Origin: Botryosphaeria dothidea | Taxonomy: Eukaryota > Ascomycota > Dothideomycetes > Botryosphaeriales > Botryosphaeriaceae | Length of the DNA stretch: 64,000 nucleotides | Reading direction: 5' to 3' | NCBI GenBank assembly: GCA_011503125.2 | Contig: WWBZ02000007.1 | Span: 496,001 to 560,000, forward strand | Part shown: positions 43,255-56,059 of the stretch, piece after piece | Layout: each line of letters begins with the position of its first letter | Numbering within the stretch: the first letter of the stretch is position 1 | Notes under the pieces: model-generated | The model's input: only the letters and a program-made list of their open reading frames with translations | Told to the model about the DNA's origin: nothing | The model's database searches: none | Made by a program: the position numbers and the translations under genes

Positions 43255-46047
43255 ATGAACATGGAGGCACCACCGCCACCGCCGCCGCCTCCGCCGGAGC
43301 CTTCGTCCCCCACGAAGTCTGCCGACAATGACGGTAAATCAAAGCGCACCACCATAGCCTGCCTGACCTGCCGGAAGCGAAAGAGCCGCTGTCATCTGTG
43401 AGTCCCACCGTGCGACAATGCCGTCGGCCCAATTGTGAGCGGGTCGCAAAAGCCGATGCGCGCGTCGTCAGTATCACCACTGCTTGCATGTTGCGAATGC
43501 CGAAGCCTGAGGCCTCCTGAAGCGAGGCCTCGCGGCGAGCGCAGCCTTCGTTCTGTCTCCGCCCTCCAGTCCGTCCATACGCCTCGCCTCTGCCCGAACC
43601 CCGCGTGTCACACCTTACCGGTTGCTGTGAACTAACTTTGGCCGCAGTGAGTATGAGAATGACAAGCCGAAGCTTCCGTGCGAGCGATGCAAAGCCCAGA
43701 ACCTTGAGTGCGTGCTTGGAGGCTCCAACCGTGGCGGCCGTCGAGTAAGAAGAAAGACCTTGTCCGACAACATCAGCGCCACGCGTAACCTCACAAGCGC
43801 CTTCGCCGGCCCTGGAGACAATGTAGCTTTCCACGGCCTTGGCAATATGGGAACCACTACCACATCCCCGCTGGACCAACGCCTGAATTTCGCAAGCCTC
43901 GAGCCTAGCAACCACCGACCGACTCAAGAAGAACCACCCGCACAAGGAACCGGAACGACTCCTATGGAGTTTGACAACCTGCAAAACCCATCAGATGCGC
44001 TTGGGATTCTGGCACGTGTCGCCGAGGAAGACACTCCCGCTCCGGCGCAGGAGAGGGCGAACTTTGCGCGACCCGTCGATCCAGGGTTGCGGGCGTCTCC
44101 CTATCGTTTGCTTGCCGACGGCAAGCTTTCGGTGAACCAGGTTGTCCAGCTCATCCAGCGATACCGCACCCTGTACCATCCATACTACCCTCTCGCACCT
44201 CCACAAGTCTTCGACATAAACCGCCTCCATGAAACCGCGCAAAAGGAACCCACTCTGTTGACAGCCATTCTTGTCATCGCGTCCAAAGATCTCGTCGAGG
44301 AGACTCACATGTACGAGATATGCGCGGAGCACATGAAAGGCATGATTTCCGATCTAGCTGCCGGCGGGCCTGGCGATGTCGATGCAGTGGAAGCGCTGCT
44401 TCTGCTCGCCGAATGGGCCCCTTTCACACAGAGAGCACAATCGGGTAAGGTCGGGAAAGGTGAAGAGGATCGCGAAGCGTGGAACTCCAGTGGGCTGGCA
44501 CTGAGGCTGGCCTACTTTCTCGGACTCGAGAAATACTCTTTCAAGGTTACGGATGACGGCAGGGACCCACAGTTTAGTCGCAAACTTTTGGTTTGGACGG
44601 GTATGTGTTCCGGAACCACGCGCATCGTCACGGGGTGCAACAGAGTAACTGACTACTTCCACAGCCTGCTACATAGCCGATCGCACCATTTCCATTAGGA
44701 TTGGGAAGGCCTTTTGGTCTCGAGGGTGAGCTGGCCACCGTGGTTGTCGCATAGTAATGCCATGTCACTAATCGTTTGCAGTCCCGGTCCGCTCACGAGT
44801 CTTCGTCGTGACCATTACCCTTCTTTATTGCCTCAGACCCCTAATGATGAGGATTACGCGTCGATATTTCAGGTAGGACATCCGTCAGCAGCACATGAGA
44901 GTGACACTGAGATAGTTCCAGGCAACGCTCGAATTAACTTCCCTTTTTAGTAACGTTCACGATGTTTTGTATTCTAATGTTGGCACTTCGTTCCGTTCTC
45001 ACCTCAGCGGATCCTACATCAAGTTCATTGACGATTTCCGAGCTGCCAGCTACAGCTGGAATGCTGTCTGGGGCACGCTCACATGCTCACCAAACCTCAA
45101 GGCTATGCTGTTGATGTCGTACAACTACTTACGGTACGTAATGACACGTTTCTGGGCGTCCTAAATGCTTACAACTCGTCTGTTGGTTTAGGCTTTACGT
45201 GAACGCCTTCGCATTCCAGGCCACAGTGCGTAGGGTGCAGAGTGCATTGGCGGAGGAACGGAACTCTGCTTCAAGCCCGATGATTCCGCAATCACCATCC
45301 CGGCTATTCTATGTAGGTACAATCAGGCAAGGACGCAGAATATGGCATGCTAACGTCTCTCCTCAGAACAACGTCGGGGCGGTCGGAGACGCGCGCTTCA
45401 TATACGAGGGCCTCGATGCCGCGAAAGCGATTCTGACGACGTGCAACAACTTCATCGATCCGGAGAAAGCACTTCGATTCATGCCGCTACGGTTCTTCCT
45501 CTACCTGGTGTACTCGGGCGTATTCCTGTTCCGGGCGAAAATTGTCGGCGTGATCGAAGGCGAGGAGGAGCGCGGCATCAGGCGCATGATCGAGGAGACG
45601 ATTGACCGGCTGCAGCGGTCGAGCGTGGGCATGCAGCACCTCGGCAGTCGGTACTCGCAGCTGCTGAAGCTGTTGTGGGAGAAGGCGGACAACCACAGGC
45701 CTCCGGGACGCAGTGGCAAGGGCACTCACGTCGGCCACCGCAACAGCCACTTCGGCGGAGCGGCAGAGGGAGGGCCGGCCGGATTGACGCAAACGACGCC
45801 GGCGGCATCGTCGCAGGCCGGCAGTGGCAGCATGGGCGAGAGCCCGATGGCGAACAATGTGAACGTTGAGGCGATTGGGGACTTCAGCTGGACGGACTTG
45901 AACACGATCGGCGAGTTTGCGGTCAGCCAAGGGCAGCTCACGGGAATGGACGTGTTTGGTGGGTTTCTGCCGCTTGAGGTGGGAAATGTGTGGGACATGG
46001 GGCCGTTTGAGGGCGGCGGCGGCGAGATGACAGGAATGGCATTCTGA
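43255..46047 (+). CDS. Zn2Cys6 transcription factor with fungal_trans domain
   Basis: Nuclear binuclear-zinc-cluster regulator. Exons 43255-43397, 43648-44600, 44665-44725, 44782-44872, 44922-45133, 45192-45312, 45367-46047 (753 aa). The zinc cluster is Cys36, Cys39, Cys46, then after an intron Cys59, Cys62, Cys69, followed by basic GGRRVRRK. The first intron (250 bases) falls between the third and fourth Cys. The N-terminus carries nine consecutive Pro. The middle-homology region starts around LSVNQVVQLIQRYRTLYHPYYPL and continues with LLTAILVIASKDL, EALLLLAEWAP, LALRLAYFLGLEKY and IADRTISIRIGKAFWSRGPGPL. The C-terminal tail is Gly/Ser-rich then acidic/aromatic (FSWTDLNTIGEF), a possible activation region. 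The 54-base intron 45313-45366 is stop-free and in frame; I treat it as intron because of its donor, gctaac and cag. Confidence 0.9.
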
Positions 46048-46899
46048 GATGCGAAAAGCGGGTGCGGGGAAACATGGGCAATCAATTGGGGCGGGGGAAC
46101 GAGGGAAGATGGGCATTCTCGTGTCGCGTTGCTGCAGTCTACTGCCTAGCGTTGTCTCTGGGTGGTGGTGCTGGGTGCCGGTCACGGGCGAATGGGAGAC
46201 GCGGGGAAGCAGATTACTAACTGTATCCGGGAACGGCCCATTCGCGCAAGGGCGGAAGGCAGGCGTCGCAGGCATCGCACGCACAGCTCGCCGCAGCGCG
46301 AAAGTCTTCCTCTGGGGAGCCACAAGAAGCCTTTCGTGCATATTTTTCGGGACACGCACGCGCCGCTGATGAGACATGTCGCCGATCTCAGCTCGCCGAG
46401 TCAGACAGCGAAACCGTAGATGGGAATTGGTAAAAAGACTATTCTTCGCTATGCGACGTCATCACTTTTCGATGACGAGTGGCGCGGCTTTGAAGCTCCA
46501 GCGCGGCAGAGGCCAAGCGGCAGAGGCCAAGCGGCAGTTTTGAAAACAAGCATGCAATCGCCCCCCCGCCCCCCCCCCCCGGCGGCTCTGGGCTTGGAAA
46601 AAGGCGAGGACTAATTGGCTGGGTTGCCAAGGTCTCGAGCGCACTGCTGAGGTGAGGGCGCCGCACCGGAAGCTGCGACAGGGGCGGCAAGAACAGCCGT
46701 CATGGATCGATCAAGCATGCCTAATCCTCCCAGACACCAGAGTCCCGATTCTGGTATATAATCTTGCATGTCACCCCGCTCGCCCCTCGCTTGCGCTGCT
46801 CAAGACTTTGCTTTTTTCTTGCATTTCGAATCAGCCATCCGAGACTGTTTCTGGCCTTTGCAACTGTTAAAATCACTGTAGACCAGCACATTACCCAAA
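46048..46899. other. intergenic, catalase promoter
   Basis: Includes a short tandem repeat of an agaggccaagcggc unit (about 46505-46540), a C-rich tract at 46560-46580 and a TATA box before the catalase. No gene recognised. Confidence 0.55.
46755..46762 (+). promoter_or_regulatory. TATA box of catalase gene
   Basis: tatataat lies about 140 bases before the catalase start codon, in a CT-rich leader context typical of highly expressed fungal genes. Confidence 0.55.
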
Positions 46900-48749
46900 A
46901 TGGCCCCGGGCTACCAGGTTTGTCTTCCACCTTGCTCAATTGACCTTGCTCAGCTGACATTCAACAGGCACATGCTGCGGATGGCCGCAAGAACGGTGAC
47001 ATCTACAGAGACTACAACGGTTTGGATCCCTGTCAACAATGGAGCAGGCCGGACAAGTTATGGCTGACATGAATAGATGACCGCGATGCCACCTCTGAGG
47101 ATACCCTCTACACTACCAGCAATGGTGCTCCCTACCCTCACCCGTACGAGACGCAGCGCTGCGGCGAGAATGGCCCGCTACTCCTCCAAGACTTCCACCT
47201 TGTAGACCTGCTCTCACATTTCGACCGCGAGCGTATTCCCGAGCGTGTTGTCCACGCAAAGGGCAGTGGTGCGCACGGCTTCTACAAGACCACAGACCCG
47301 CTCGACGATCTCTCGTGCGCCGACATCTTCAAGGCTGGCAAGCAATGCCCCATCACCATCCGCTTCTCTACTGTCGGTGGTGAGCGCGGTTCGCATGACT
47401 GTGCCCGCGACCCTCGTGGCTTCGCGATCAAGTTCCGGACTGACGAGGGCAATTGGGACATGGTCGCCAACAACACTCCGGTGTTCTTCCTGCGCGACCC
47501 GGCCAAGTTCCCTCACTTCATCCACACGCAGAAGCGTGACCCCGCAACCAACCTCAACGGCAGCGATGACGCCACCATGTTCTGGGACTATCTCTCGCAG
47601 AACCCTGAATCTGTCCACCAGGTCATGATCCTAATGGGTGACCGTGGTATTCCAGACGGCTACCGCTTCATGAACGGCTACTCCGGCCACACCATGAAGC
47701 TCGTCAACTCCAAGGGCGAGTGGGTCTATGCTCAGTTCCACTACAAGTCGAAACAGGGCATCAAGTTCTTTACCCAGGAGGAGTCCGGATCCAAGTCGCC
47801 CGACCACTCGCAGAAGGACTTGTACTACGCCATCGAAGAGGGCAACTACCCCGGCTGGGACTGCTACGTGCAGACAATGACGCCCCAGCAAGCCGAGGAG
47901 GCGTGGGAGCAGAAGAAGATCAACGTCTTCGACCTGACGCACGTCTGGCCCCAGGGCGAATACCCTCTGCGCAAGTACGGCGAGCTCTTCGTCAACGAGA
48001 ACGCCCGCAACTATTTCGCCGAGATTGAGCAGGTCGCCTTCAACCCTTCGCACATGCCGCCCGGCGTCGAGCCCACCGCCGACCCCGTCCTGCAGTCGCG
48101 TCTCTTCTCGTATCCGGATACCCACCGCCACCGAGTTGGTGTGAACTACCAGCAGCTGCCGGTCAACACGTCGCGCGTCCCGTACCGCATGGCCAACTTC
48201 CAGCGCGACGGCGGCATGGCTTTCTACAACCAGGGCGCCCGCCCCAACTACCTCTCGTCCATCCAGCCCATCAAGTTCCGCGAGCGCAACATCGACCTCA
48301 ACAAGACCCACGGCCACTTCGTCGGTGAGGCTGTGACCTTCCTGTCGGAGATTCGCCCGGAGGACTTCAACGCCCCGCGCGCCCTGTGGGAGCGCGTGTG
48401 GGACGAAGGCGCGCGCGAGCGCTTCATCAACAACGTCTCCGGCCACATGTCGACGTGCCGCAAGGAGGAGATTATCAAGCGCCAGATTGCCATTTTCCGC
48501 GAGGTCTCGAACGATCTTGCTACGCGCCTCGAGAAGGCGACGGGGGTCAAGGGGTATGATGGCATTTCGGGCCTGCGGTTCAATGGCTCGCACAACGGCA
48601 TGGCGAAGAAGCCGGAGCTGCGCGCGGCAAACGGCATGACGAGCTCGATTAGCTTCAGCGCGACTGATAACAATGGCGCGCCGAGGAAGGGTACGCACAA
48701 GGCGGAGCTGTTGAACGGTGGGTCGAATGGCGTGGCGAATGGTCACTAA
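46900..48749 (+). CDS. clade-3 small-subunit catalase
   Basis: Heme catalase that splits hydrogen peroxide. Exons 46900-46917, 46968-47019, 47077-48749 (580 aa), all GT..AG; a six-codon first exon is seen in other fungal catalases. Catalytic His83 sits in ERVVHAKGSGAHG, distal Asn156 in VANNTPVFF, and the heme-ligand Tyr369 in RLFSYPDTHRHR. Other conserved sites: RFSTVGGERGSHD, RDPRGFAIKF, YRFMNGYSGHT, FDLTHVWP. The length is that of small-subunit catalases without the flavodoxin-like C-terminal domain of large ones. After about residue 500 the tail is low in conservation and Asn/Gly-rich, with no clear SKL-type peroxisomal signal at the end (GVANGH). No signal peptide is seen, so a cytosolic enzyme is likely. 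Confidence 0.96.
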
Positions 48750-50525
48750 ACGATATCCGGGGAAAAAACGGGTTTCATGGATGGGCATGGATGGGGGTTT
48801 CTCGGTGTATTACGATTGGCTATACATTATTTCTTAAAGTTCTTGGGTGTAATGGGGAATGATGATTCCTAAACTGCCATTTCATTCATCCAACATTCTG
48901 ACTTTCTCCGTGAAATCGATGGATTGTGGCTTCTTATCGTTCTCACATAATTGCTGATGGTGTCACGGATGTTGGCATTCTGTCTCAGAAAACGTTGCAT
49001 TTGTCGTTCCTAGATCCTGCTGAACGTGTGACCGCATCTTGCAAATTCCGTTGGTTTGTACCTTGCTGATTCCTTGGTGTGCCTGAGACACGCATCGTGC
49101 CGCTCCGTACGTCTTGTTTCGCGGTGGTGACACAACTGGTGGGCTCTGCTGCATTCTTATCGATGACGTAGACGACACTTTGCGAACGGTATACGTTGGG
49201 CCAAATATCGGTGGAGAACGATCAACAGACGGGCAATAATGATGATGGCACTCTGACGAAGTACCTTTTTTTTCGCATCTGCCGAGCGGACGCTAGTGTG
49301 GCGGTCCGGTCGGGGACTAGTGCGCGGGAAACTACGCGGTGTGGCGTTCGTGTGGCGAGACTCGCGGAGACAGGAAGTGTTCTCGATTGTGGATGATAGA
49401 TAATACTCTATCAGTTTCTTTTGGCAAGCGTTTGGCCGGAACGGAGGCGATTGTGTAAGCGGATGCGGGCGGCTTCCGGGTGGGATGCCGAGCCTGAACG
49501 GCGACCTGAGAGACGAACCTTGCTTGTGTTACGGACGGTTGGATTAGCAAGAAGTCTGCTTCCAGGCCCGTTGTGTGGTATTTTTTGTGAAACCTAATAC
49601 TCGTGCCGACGGAATCATTCGTATGGGCAATTCGGAAGAGATCAAGAAAGCGATGGCAGCAAGATTCGGTGAAGTTGTGGCGGCTTGCCTGTCTCTCTTG
49701 TGGCGGTCATTTGATTCACTTAGGTTTGAAAGGCCAACGGACAGGTATCATGAGAGCCTTGCTTAACGCATCGTGAGCATCGTGCCAAGTTTCAGCCCTG
49801 TAGACTGAGCGAGTCGTGCTGTCGATCGGGTTTCCTCTTTGGGTTTCTACCTTTGCGATCCACTGCCCCGCATCGGCAAGGATAAAGGTCATGGAGCTTA
49901 GTATATTCCTGAAACCATACAGCCTGACGACAAAGGATCAAGGTGCTCACCGTGACCCTCTCTATCCTCCTGCACCTCACGTACTGTTATCATGGTTCCG
50001 TCGTTACTAACCATTTGTCTTCAATCTCTCTTTTCCAGCAAATCTATATAGGCAATAATCGAGTCAGCTCTTCGGCCTAACTCACGTTGAAAGAAACGAC
50101 ATTCTCCCATCTGCTGTGCTCTGTTTCTGATTCCATGGTCACTCAAAACAGCCTGCCAACACGAAATCTGGTCCTATACCAAACTAAGCTCTGGTCTTGA
50201 GCCACCTCGCACGGTCCATCTTCTACTAACGCAACCCCTCTTTCCATATTCGGAACTCTTGGCATAAACTCCAAGTCCTAATGCGCCATCTTGATCAAGA
50301 ACTATTGCTTCTCTTGGAATTTCTGTTGTGGGTCTCCCAGTTTTTGTGGTATGATAGAGGCAAGGCCAGTGCACTTGTGGCGTCAGGCAACAACCCGCTT
50401 CCAGAATAGTGCCTCGCGGTAGCCTGAAGGAACCTGGCATCACATACAACACTTCCGTGTATATAACCAACGCAACCCCTTATCCATTCTTCCATCGCAG
50501 CAGCAAAACCACGGCCCAGTCAACA
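48750..50525. other. intergenic, no gene seen
   Basis: 1.8 kb of catalase 3' flank and F-box-like gene promoter. Only short frames without motifs. Confidence 0.5.
50459..50465 (+). promoter_or_regulatory. TATA box of F-box-like gene
   Basis: tatataa about 60 bases before the start at 50526. Confidence 0.5.
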
Positions 50526-51923
50526 ATGCCAAAAAGAAAAAGCAGACCAGAAGCGACATTCGCCGACAGACCAATGACAAGATCAAAAGCCAGACGCGAA
50601 GGACGTCCAGACGTGCCGCAGTGCGGGCAACGCTCGTCACTCCCGCTGCCAGTAGAACTAACACAACGCATCCTATTCCTGGTATCCGAGCCAGACCCCT
50701 CCTTTGGACGCATCCGGTACAAGTTCAACGGCGAGCGTCGGCCCACCCACCAGCCGCCAACGAACATCCAAAACGCCCGCCTCGTCTGCCGGTCCTTCGC
50801 CGCGCTGGGCGCCCCCTACCTCTTCAACAGACTGCTCATCACCACCAACCCAGACCACCTCGCGCACGCCCGGCACGTCGCGCAGCACGCCCACTTCGCC
50901 AAGGCGATCCGCACGCTCGTCTACGAGCCCAGCGGCAAAGACTGGGACCACGCAGCCAAGCCGCCCACCTTCTCACGCGACGAAGAAGCCCAGGACGATG
51001 ACGACGCCGCCAGCGGGCCGGACGCCTCCTTCCTCGCATCCCTCCTCCCCTCCCTCCCCGCCGCCACCCGCGCCGTCTGCACCAAATACGACTCCTCCGA
51101 CCCCTCCACCCGTCCCCTCTACGCCCTCTGCGCCGCCCTCCGCACCTCCCACCCGCACCACAGCATCCGCGCCCTCGACCTGCGCGTCCACGTCTCCCTG
51201 CTCGCCGACGAGGCCCAGCACCCGCAGCGCTTCGCCGCCCTGTGCGCCGCCTTCGCGCCCATCCGCGACCTCGCGCTGGCGCTGTGCACGGAGCCGCGGC
51301 GCACGCGCGACGACGACGGCGGCGGCGGCGGCGGCGCAGAGGTCGACCGCGTCGCGGCCGTCACGGCGCTGGTGCGGTCCGGCGCGCTGGGGCGGCTGGT
51401 CGGGTCCGCGTCGAGGCACCTGACGCGGCTGAAGCTGAACCTGGCGGGCGACGGGCGGCGGCGCTCGGGCGGCGGCGGCGCGTGGCGCTTCGACGCGCCG
51501 CTGGCGGCGTACGTGGGGGCCGAGGCGGCGGCGAAGGAAGACTCGAGCGCGTGGCCGCACCTGCGGTATCTCTATCTGGGATGCCTGGACGTGCGGGAGG
51601 ACGAGGTGGTGCCGTTTCTGCTGCGACGGCGGCGGACGGTCGAGTGCGTCGAGTTCGACCGGGTGACGCTGACGCAGGGGTCGTGGGCGGTGGTGGGGGC
51701 GGTGGTCGAGCACTGCTTGCCGTGGCGCTGGAAGAAGCAGCATAACCTCAAGCAGGTGGAGCCGAAGCGCGCGGTCGTGCCGCTGCCGGACGAGGTGGTG
51801 GCGGCGGTGAGGGAGGCACTGGGGCCGGGGACGGACGAGCGGTATGTGCCGTGTGATGCTGAGTATGGGAATTTGTACTACTTCGAGCCTGAGGATGTGA
51901 TGTCGACGTTGTCTCGGGGATGA
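50526..51923 (+). CDS. F-box-like domain protein
   Basis: Single-exon gene, 465 aa. Residues about 33-105 look like a divergent F-box: LPLPVELTQRILFLV followed, after an insertion, by NARLVCRSFAALGAPYLFNRLLI, the usual LVC-R-F...P-LF helix. F-box proteins link substrates to SCF ubiquitin ligases through Skp1; targets here are unknown. The remainder has scattered Leu-rich strands (IRALDLRVHVSLL, LTRLKLNLAGD, LRYLYLGCLDVRED, VECVEFDRVTL), which is a weak LRR-like pattern common in fungal F-box proteins. The central part is extremely GC-rich, with Gly runs (GGGGGG) and Arg/Ala bias, so the opposite strand is open too. The ATG at 50526 is the first in frame and follows a TATA box closely. Confidence 0.78.
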   Translation: MPKRKSRPEATFADRPMTRSKARREGRPDVPQCGQRSSLPLPVELTQRILFLVSEPDPSFGRIRYKFNGERRPTHQPPTNIQNARLVCRSFAALGAPYLFNRLLITTNPDHLAHARHVAQHAHFAKAIRTLVYEPSGKDWDHAAKPPTFSRDEEAQDDDDAASGPDASFLASLLPSLPAATRAVCTKYDSSDPSTRPLYALCAALRTSHPHHSIRALDLRVHVSLLADEAQHPQRFAALCAAFAPIRDLALALCTEPRRTRDDDGGGGGGAEVDRVAAVTALVRSGALGRLVGSASRHLTRLKLNLAGDGRRRSGGGGAWRFDAPLAAYVGAEAAAKEDSSAWPHLRYLYLGCLDVREDEVVPFLLRRRRTVECVEFDRVTLTQGSWAVVGAVVEHCLPWRWKKQHNLKQVEPKRAVVPLPDEVVAAVREALGPGTDERYVPCDAEYGNLYYFEPEDVMSTLSRG

Positions 51924-52190
51924 GTGTAGGTCGGTGTTGAATGGTTCACTTCAGAGAACAGGAGTTAGGAAGCCACCTTTCTAGGCATTGACGATCAGCC
52001 TACTATGCCCTAAAAACAATGACACATGAGTGGATTCGTTTGTGGAATTTATTGTGTTTTAAAGTGCGGCGAAGATAGTGCTGCGTCTTGAGAAGTGGGT
52101 TTTAAATGCTTTCCTAAACACTTCTATTTACTCCTCCAAGGTTTCTTTCCCTCTACGCTGCCGATTCAAAGTAGATTATCGACTCATCGA

Positions 52191-53815
52191 CTACTTCGAC
52201 AGTCCCACAAAGCTCTTCACGTAGTCAAAAACGCCGGACTTACGCTTCTGAGGCTCAGCTTCTTGCCTTGCATGGTTGCCAATCGCGCCCATGGCATCCG
52301 CTTCAGCAACGGTAGGCAGCTTCCTAACTGCCGCAAGCCTCTGCTCTGTGATGAGGTAGCTCTTCGGCAGGCCCACCTTCTCGACGACCTGCTTCTGAGC
52401 GTCCGCTGCCGGGACACCTGCCTGTTCGGCCAGCAGCAACTCCACGACCGCCTTGCCGCAAAGCGTGCCATTGGGCATGCCGTGACCTGTCCACATCCTG
52501 TCAGCAGTAGTCAAACAAGCAGTCAATAAGAGGGCCCACTCACCGGTATAACCGCCCGACAACCACACCCCCTCGGACACCTTCCCGACCCACGGCACAT
52601 TATCCCTCGAGTATCCCATAATTCCCGTCCACTGGTGAGACGCCTCCAGCTCCTTTAGTCCTTCCGTCTCGCCGCCCAGCTCCATATACTCCAACAGCCT
52701 ACCCCGCAGCCACCCGGCCATGCCCTTATCCACAATGCTATCATCCCACACGCCGATGCGTTCGTGGTCGGCAGCGCCATCGCCGCCGCCGTACATGTAG
52801 TGGCCGGCCGGGTTAGGCACGCCCTCGTACGGGCGTTGGTTGAGGTAGTCGTCGCCATGGGCAGGCTGGCCGGGCTGCCCGCACAACCCATACGAGTTGG
52901 GTAGGCGGGGCGCATCCTTTGGCGGCAGCAGGGACGACATCTCGCCGCGCACAGGGACAATCAGGTCGGCAAAGCTCGGCAGCAGGTGCGAGGTGTAGCC
53001 ATTGGTAGCCAGGATGACGGAGCGCGCGCGGATGGTGCCGCGGGGCGTGTGCAGGGTGGTGGAGCTGTCGCCGTCGGCCTTCGAGATGGACTCGACGGGC
53101 GTGTTGGTCTGCAGGTTGAGCGCGCCCGCCTTGACCAGCTTCTCGAGGATGAAGGTGACGAGCTTGTAGGGCCACAGCGAGGCGGCCGCGCTGGTCAGCG
53201 TGGCGCCGACGGCCTTGCTGACGCGGTGTTTCGCCAGCTCGTCCTTGTCCGTCACCACCGTCACGATTTTGCCGAGCTCGGGGTCCTTGGCTTTGAGGGC
53301 GTCGACTTCGGATCGCGCGACGGAGAACATGTCGGAGGAGTAGTAGGCGCGGCAGCCGTCGAGGGAGCGCCATTCGCATTGGATGTCGTGCTCTTCGATG
53401 TAGGACTTGACGGCGTTGTAGTTGAGGACTTCGAATTGCGTCACGTCGAGGGCGCGGGCGACGGGGAGGACTTGGCAGTGACCTGGAAGAGGTGGGGTCA
53501 GCTAGTTCCTTGCGCGCGTGTAGTTGAAGGCTTGTGTTTACCTCCGTTGCGGCCAGTGGCTCCCCAACAGGCCTCTCGCGCCTCGAGTAGCACGATGCTC
53601 TTGCCCTTGGCGCGATCATCTTCGGCGAGGAAGCGTGCTGCGGATGTGCCGGTGATGCCACTGCCGACGATGACAATATCTGCTTCAGCAGGAAGCTCGG
53701 GTGTGGTGCGGTGGCCGAGCAGGAATTGGTTGGGCTCGCTGTGCCAGAAAGACGAGCTTGAGTTGGGGACGGGCAGCCCCGCGGGCTTGTGCTCGGCCGA
53801 TGACGTCGATACCAT
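52191..53815 (-). CDS. FAD-dependent oxidoreductase (DAO family)
   Basis: Flavoprotein of the D-amino-acid oxidase/glycine oxidase fold, related to gamma-glutamylputrescine oxidoreductase-like proteins; an amine or amino-acid substrate is likely but not known. Exons 53815-53542, 53482-52544, 52486-52191 (502 aa), all GT..AG. FAD site: DIVIVGSGITGTSAARFLAE, then LLEAREACWGATGRNGGHC across the first junction. Middle: GTIRARSVILATNGYTSHLLP. Near the end: HQWTGIMGYSRDNVPWVG and, across the last junction, GGYTGHGMPN, the conserved second FAD contact. The last intron was placed to restore this motif, since reading through would insert about 19 residues. N-terminal residues before 45 are unstructured. 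Its minus-strand start faces a 2.2-kb spacer. Confidence 0.92.
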
Positions 53816-56059
53816 GGTGGCTCACTATCCTCTCAAACAGGCCCAATTGCTCGTGTTTCAAGCTGAGCTCTCGGTATGTCTTGGATCTTGGATGGTAGGG
53901 TCGATTCCAGCTTTTGCAATGATGGTCTTGAGCTATCAGGCGTGCTATGTAGCTAAGTGTGGTCTGGCTTGCAAGGGTCGGCGGAATTGCATGATCGCTT
54001 TACTCCGCAGCGGGGCTCAGGGTCTGTCGGCTTCGTGCGCACCTTGCCGCAACCCGATAAGCCTACCTTACGGTGTTCGGTGTTGAAGGGTGGGGAGCGC
54101 CCTGCGTACTGCAAAGCCGATGGCGAGGGCGGAGTTCGGCCAGCTTTTGGCAGACTCAAAGTCGAGCTTCAGCACCGGTTGAAGTAAATTACAGTTGATG
54201 TCATGGAATCATACCCCTCTCCAACGGAATTTGGAAGACATTTTCAAAAGTCGCACGGAAATCGAAGAAGCTATCTGGGATGAGCTGGTTTTTTTTTTTT
54301 CGTGCCTGAAAATGTGCAAAAGTTCCGGTTGTATGAAATGATCTCCCGAGCATCGGATAGCCAAAGAGATATGAGGATCATGATCATTCGCGCCTCGTTG
54401 GCCGGGCGGGCTGTCCGAAGTCTGCAAAGCCGTCTGGTTTTCTAGCTACAAATCGCTGCTGATATCTGGTTGAACAAAAAGCGAACTTGATCGAAATACT
54501 ACTCTGGCTCAACACATCCGCTCCGGTTGTGAACATAAGTTCCCAGCCATCCGTGAAATGGTATGGAGTCTACACTTGGCTAGGAAGATTTTCAAATGAA
54601 GAAAATGGAAAAGAACTTACTGCATCTGTCACGTAGCAATTGCATTACACGAGATGTCCAAAGGCTTGTCAGTCTTCATGTCCACCGAATTATGGAGAGT
54701 AAATTCCGAATACGAACGTTTGATGATTATTTGCAACATACACCTGAGTCAAATGGTACGCAACCAGTTACGTTCAGCGGACCATTGTGCTTCAATTTCG
54801 CACGTGTGGAAATGTGAGCTTTGAAAATGGGTACAGAGTGCAGGCTAATCGTAACCATTCTCTGCTCAGTGCGGCACGTCCACACGCAAAATAACACCTG
54901 GACGTGGGCCTGAAAGGTAGGTTCGAAGTTAACCGTCGTTGAATGGTGGGCAAAATAAGATCTTCTCGGCAAGGTTATCATATGATAGGTTTGCGGCTAT
55001 GAATTCAAGAGAATCCATAGCCGCAAATAGTCAAAATACGTGTGAGTGGTAGCTTAAGAACGGCTATCCTGAAGTCTCTACACAAGGTTGAATGCACAGG
55101 GCAGGATTGTGAAACCTGAATGACGTGGCCTTGTTTATGTCATGGTGTACCACCCTGGCATAAACTGTCATCCAGCAAGTTGGCCCTACTCGGTACATAA
55201 GCATTGACATGTGCTCTTCATGCAAGGCGTACTGGATTGGGGTCGATCGGTCTGGCCACAAGAAGAGAGCTGTCGTGGCAAAAGTGGGCAGTGGGAAGGA
55301 TGATCGCAGCAAGCTGCGCAGAGAGACACGACCACGAGCTGGAAAGGGCCATGGAACTGTCGGAGCTTCGGGCAGGCCGAGGAGCGGTACAGGCGGTGAT
55401 GTTCAGCCCTGTCGCGCAGAATTTCGGGGTAGAAGGGGGTTTGGGGGGTGCGGGCCCAGTGCGCTAAACCTTAGTTCCCGCATCCCTGCCGCAAGCCAAT
55501 GAGACAATGCGGGGCCCTTGCGACTTGGCCGCCAGTGCGCTGCCCTGCTATTTCCAGAAGGCGAAGGACGGAGCACCCCTAGGCGCGTGGCAAGTAGAGT
55601 GATAGGGACAGAATCAAAGCTTTATGGGAAACAATCCATGCTTCCAATTTTAGGCTCACGTGTGCGATGGGACCGTGTATTGGCAATCAAAAGGTTGAAA
55701 ATTGAGCTCCCGAGGGAGTCGATGAAAGAAGCTATTGATACAAGAATCTTTGAAGGGGTATAAGTCTCAAAACCGCTGTACAAATCCAGAAGGTCCTCCT
55801 CATTAAGAATCCATACAATCCGTAGCATCCCCTGCGCAAATTCTTGCTGCCTGACTAGCAGGCCGACGTAGCTCTCTTTTCTCCTTCCATCTTGTGGTAT
55901 CATTGATCGTGGGTGTCATCGACTCGTTCCCAGAACCAAGCTGGTTTGATGAATTCCAAAGGATGAGAGTCAATCTCTGATTAAGCAGCAATCCGGCACC
56001 GCAATCTTGGGTATTGAAGAGAAAGGTGGGGGTGGGGTCCAGCCATGATTTGCAGCAAT
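53816..56059. other. intergenic, no gene seen
   Basis: 2.2 kb with short frames only. It is lower in GC than the flanks around 54.2-55.0 kb, with a poly-T run at about 54291-54300. No transposon protein or RNA gene recognised. Confidence 0.5.

Noticed and set aside
47631..48788. 385-codon minus-strand frame opposite the catalase
   Set aside because: Typical antisense shadow of a GC-rich conserved gene; no motif, and the catalase frame is certain.
50673..51743. Long reading frames opposite and alongside the F-box-like gene
   Set aside because: They follow from extreme GC content of the central part; they are Arg/Ala/Pro-biased and lack motifs, whereas the + frame has an F-box-like start and a TATA box.
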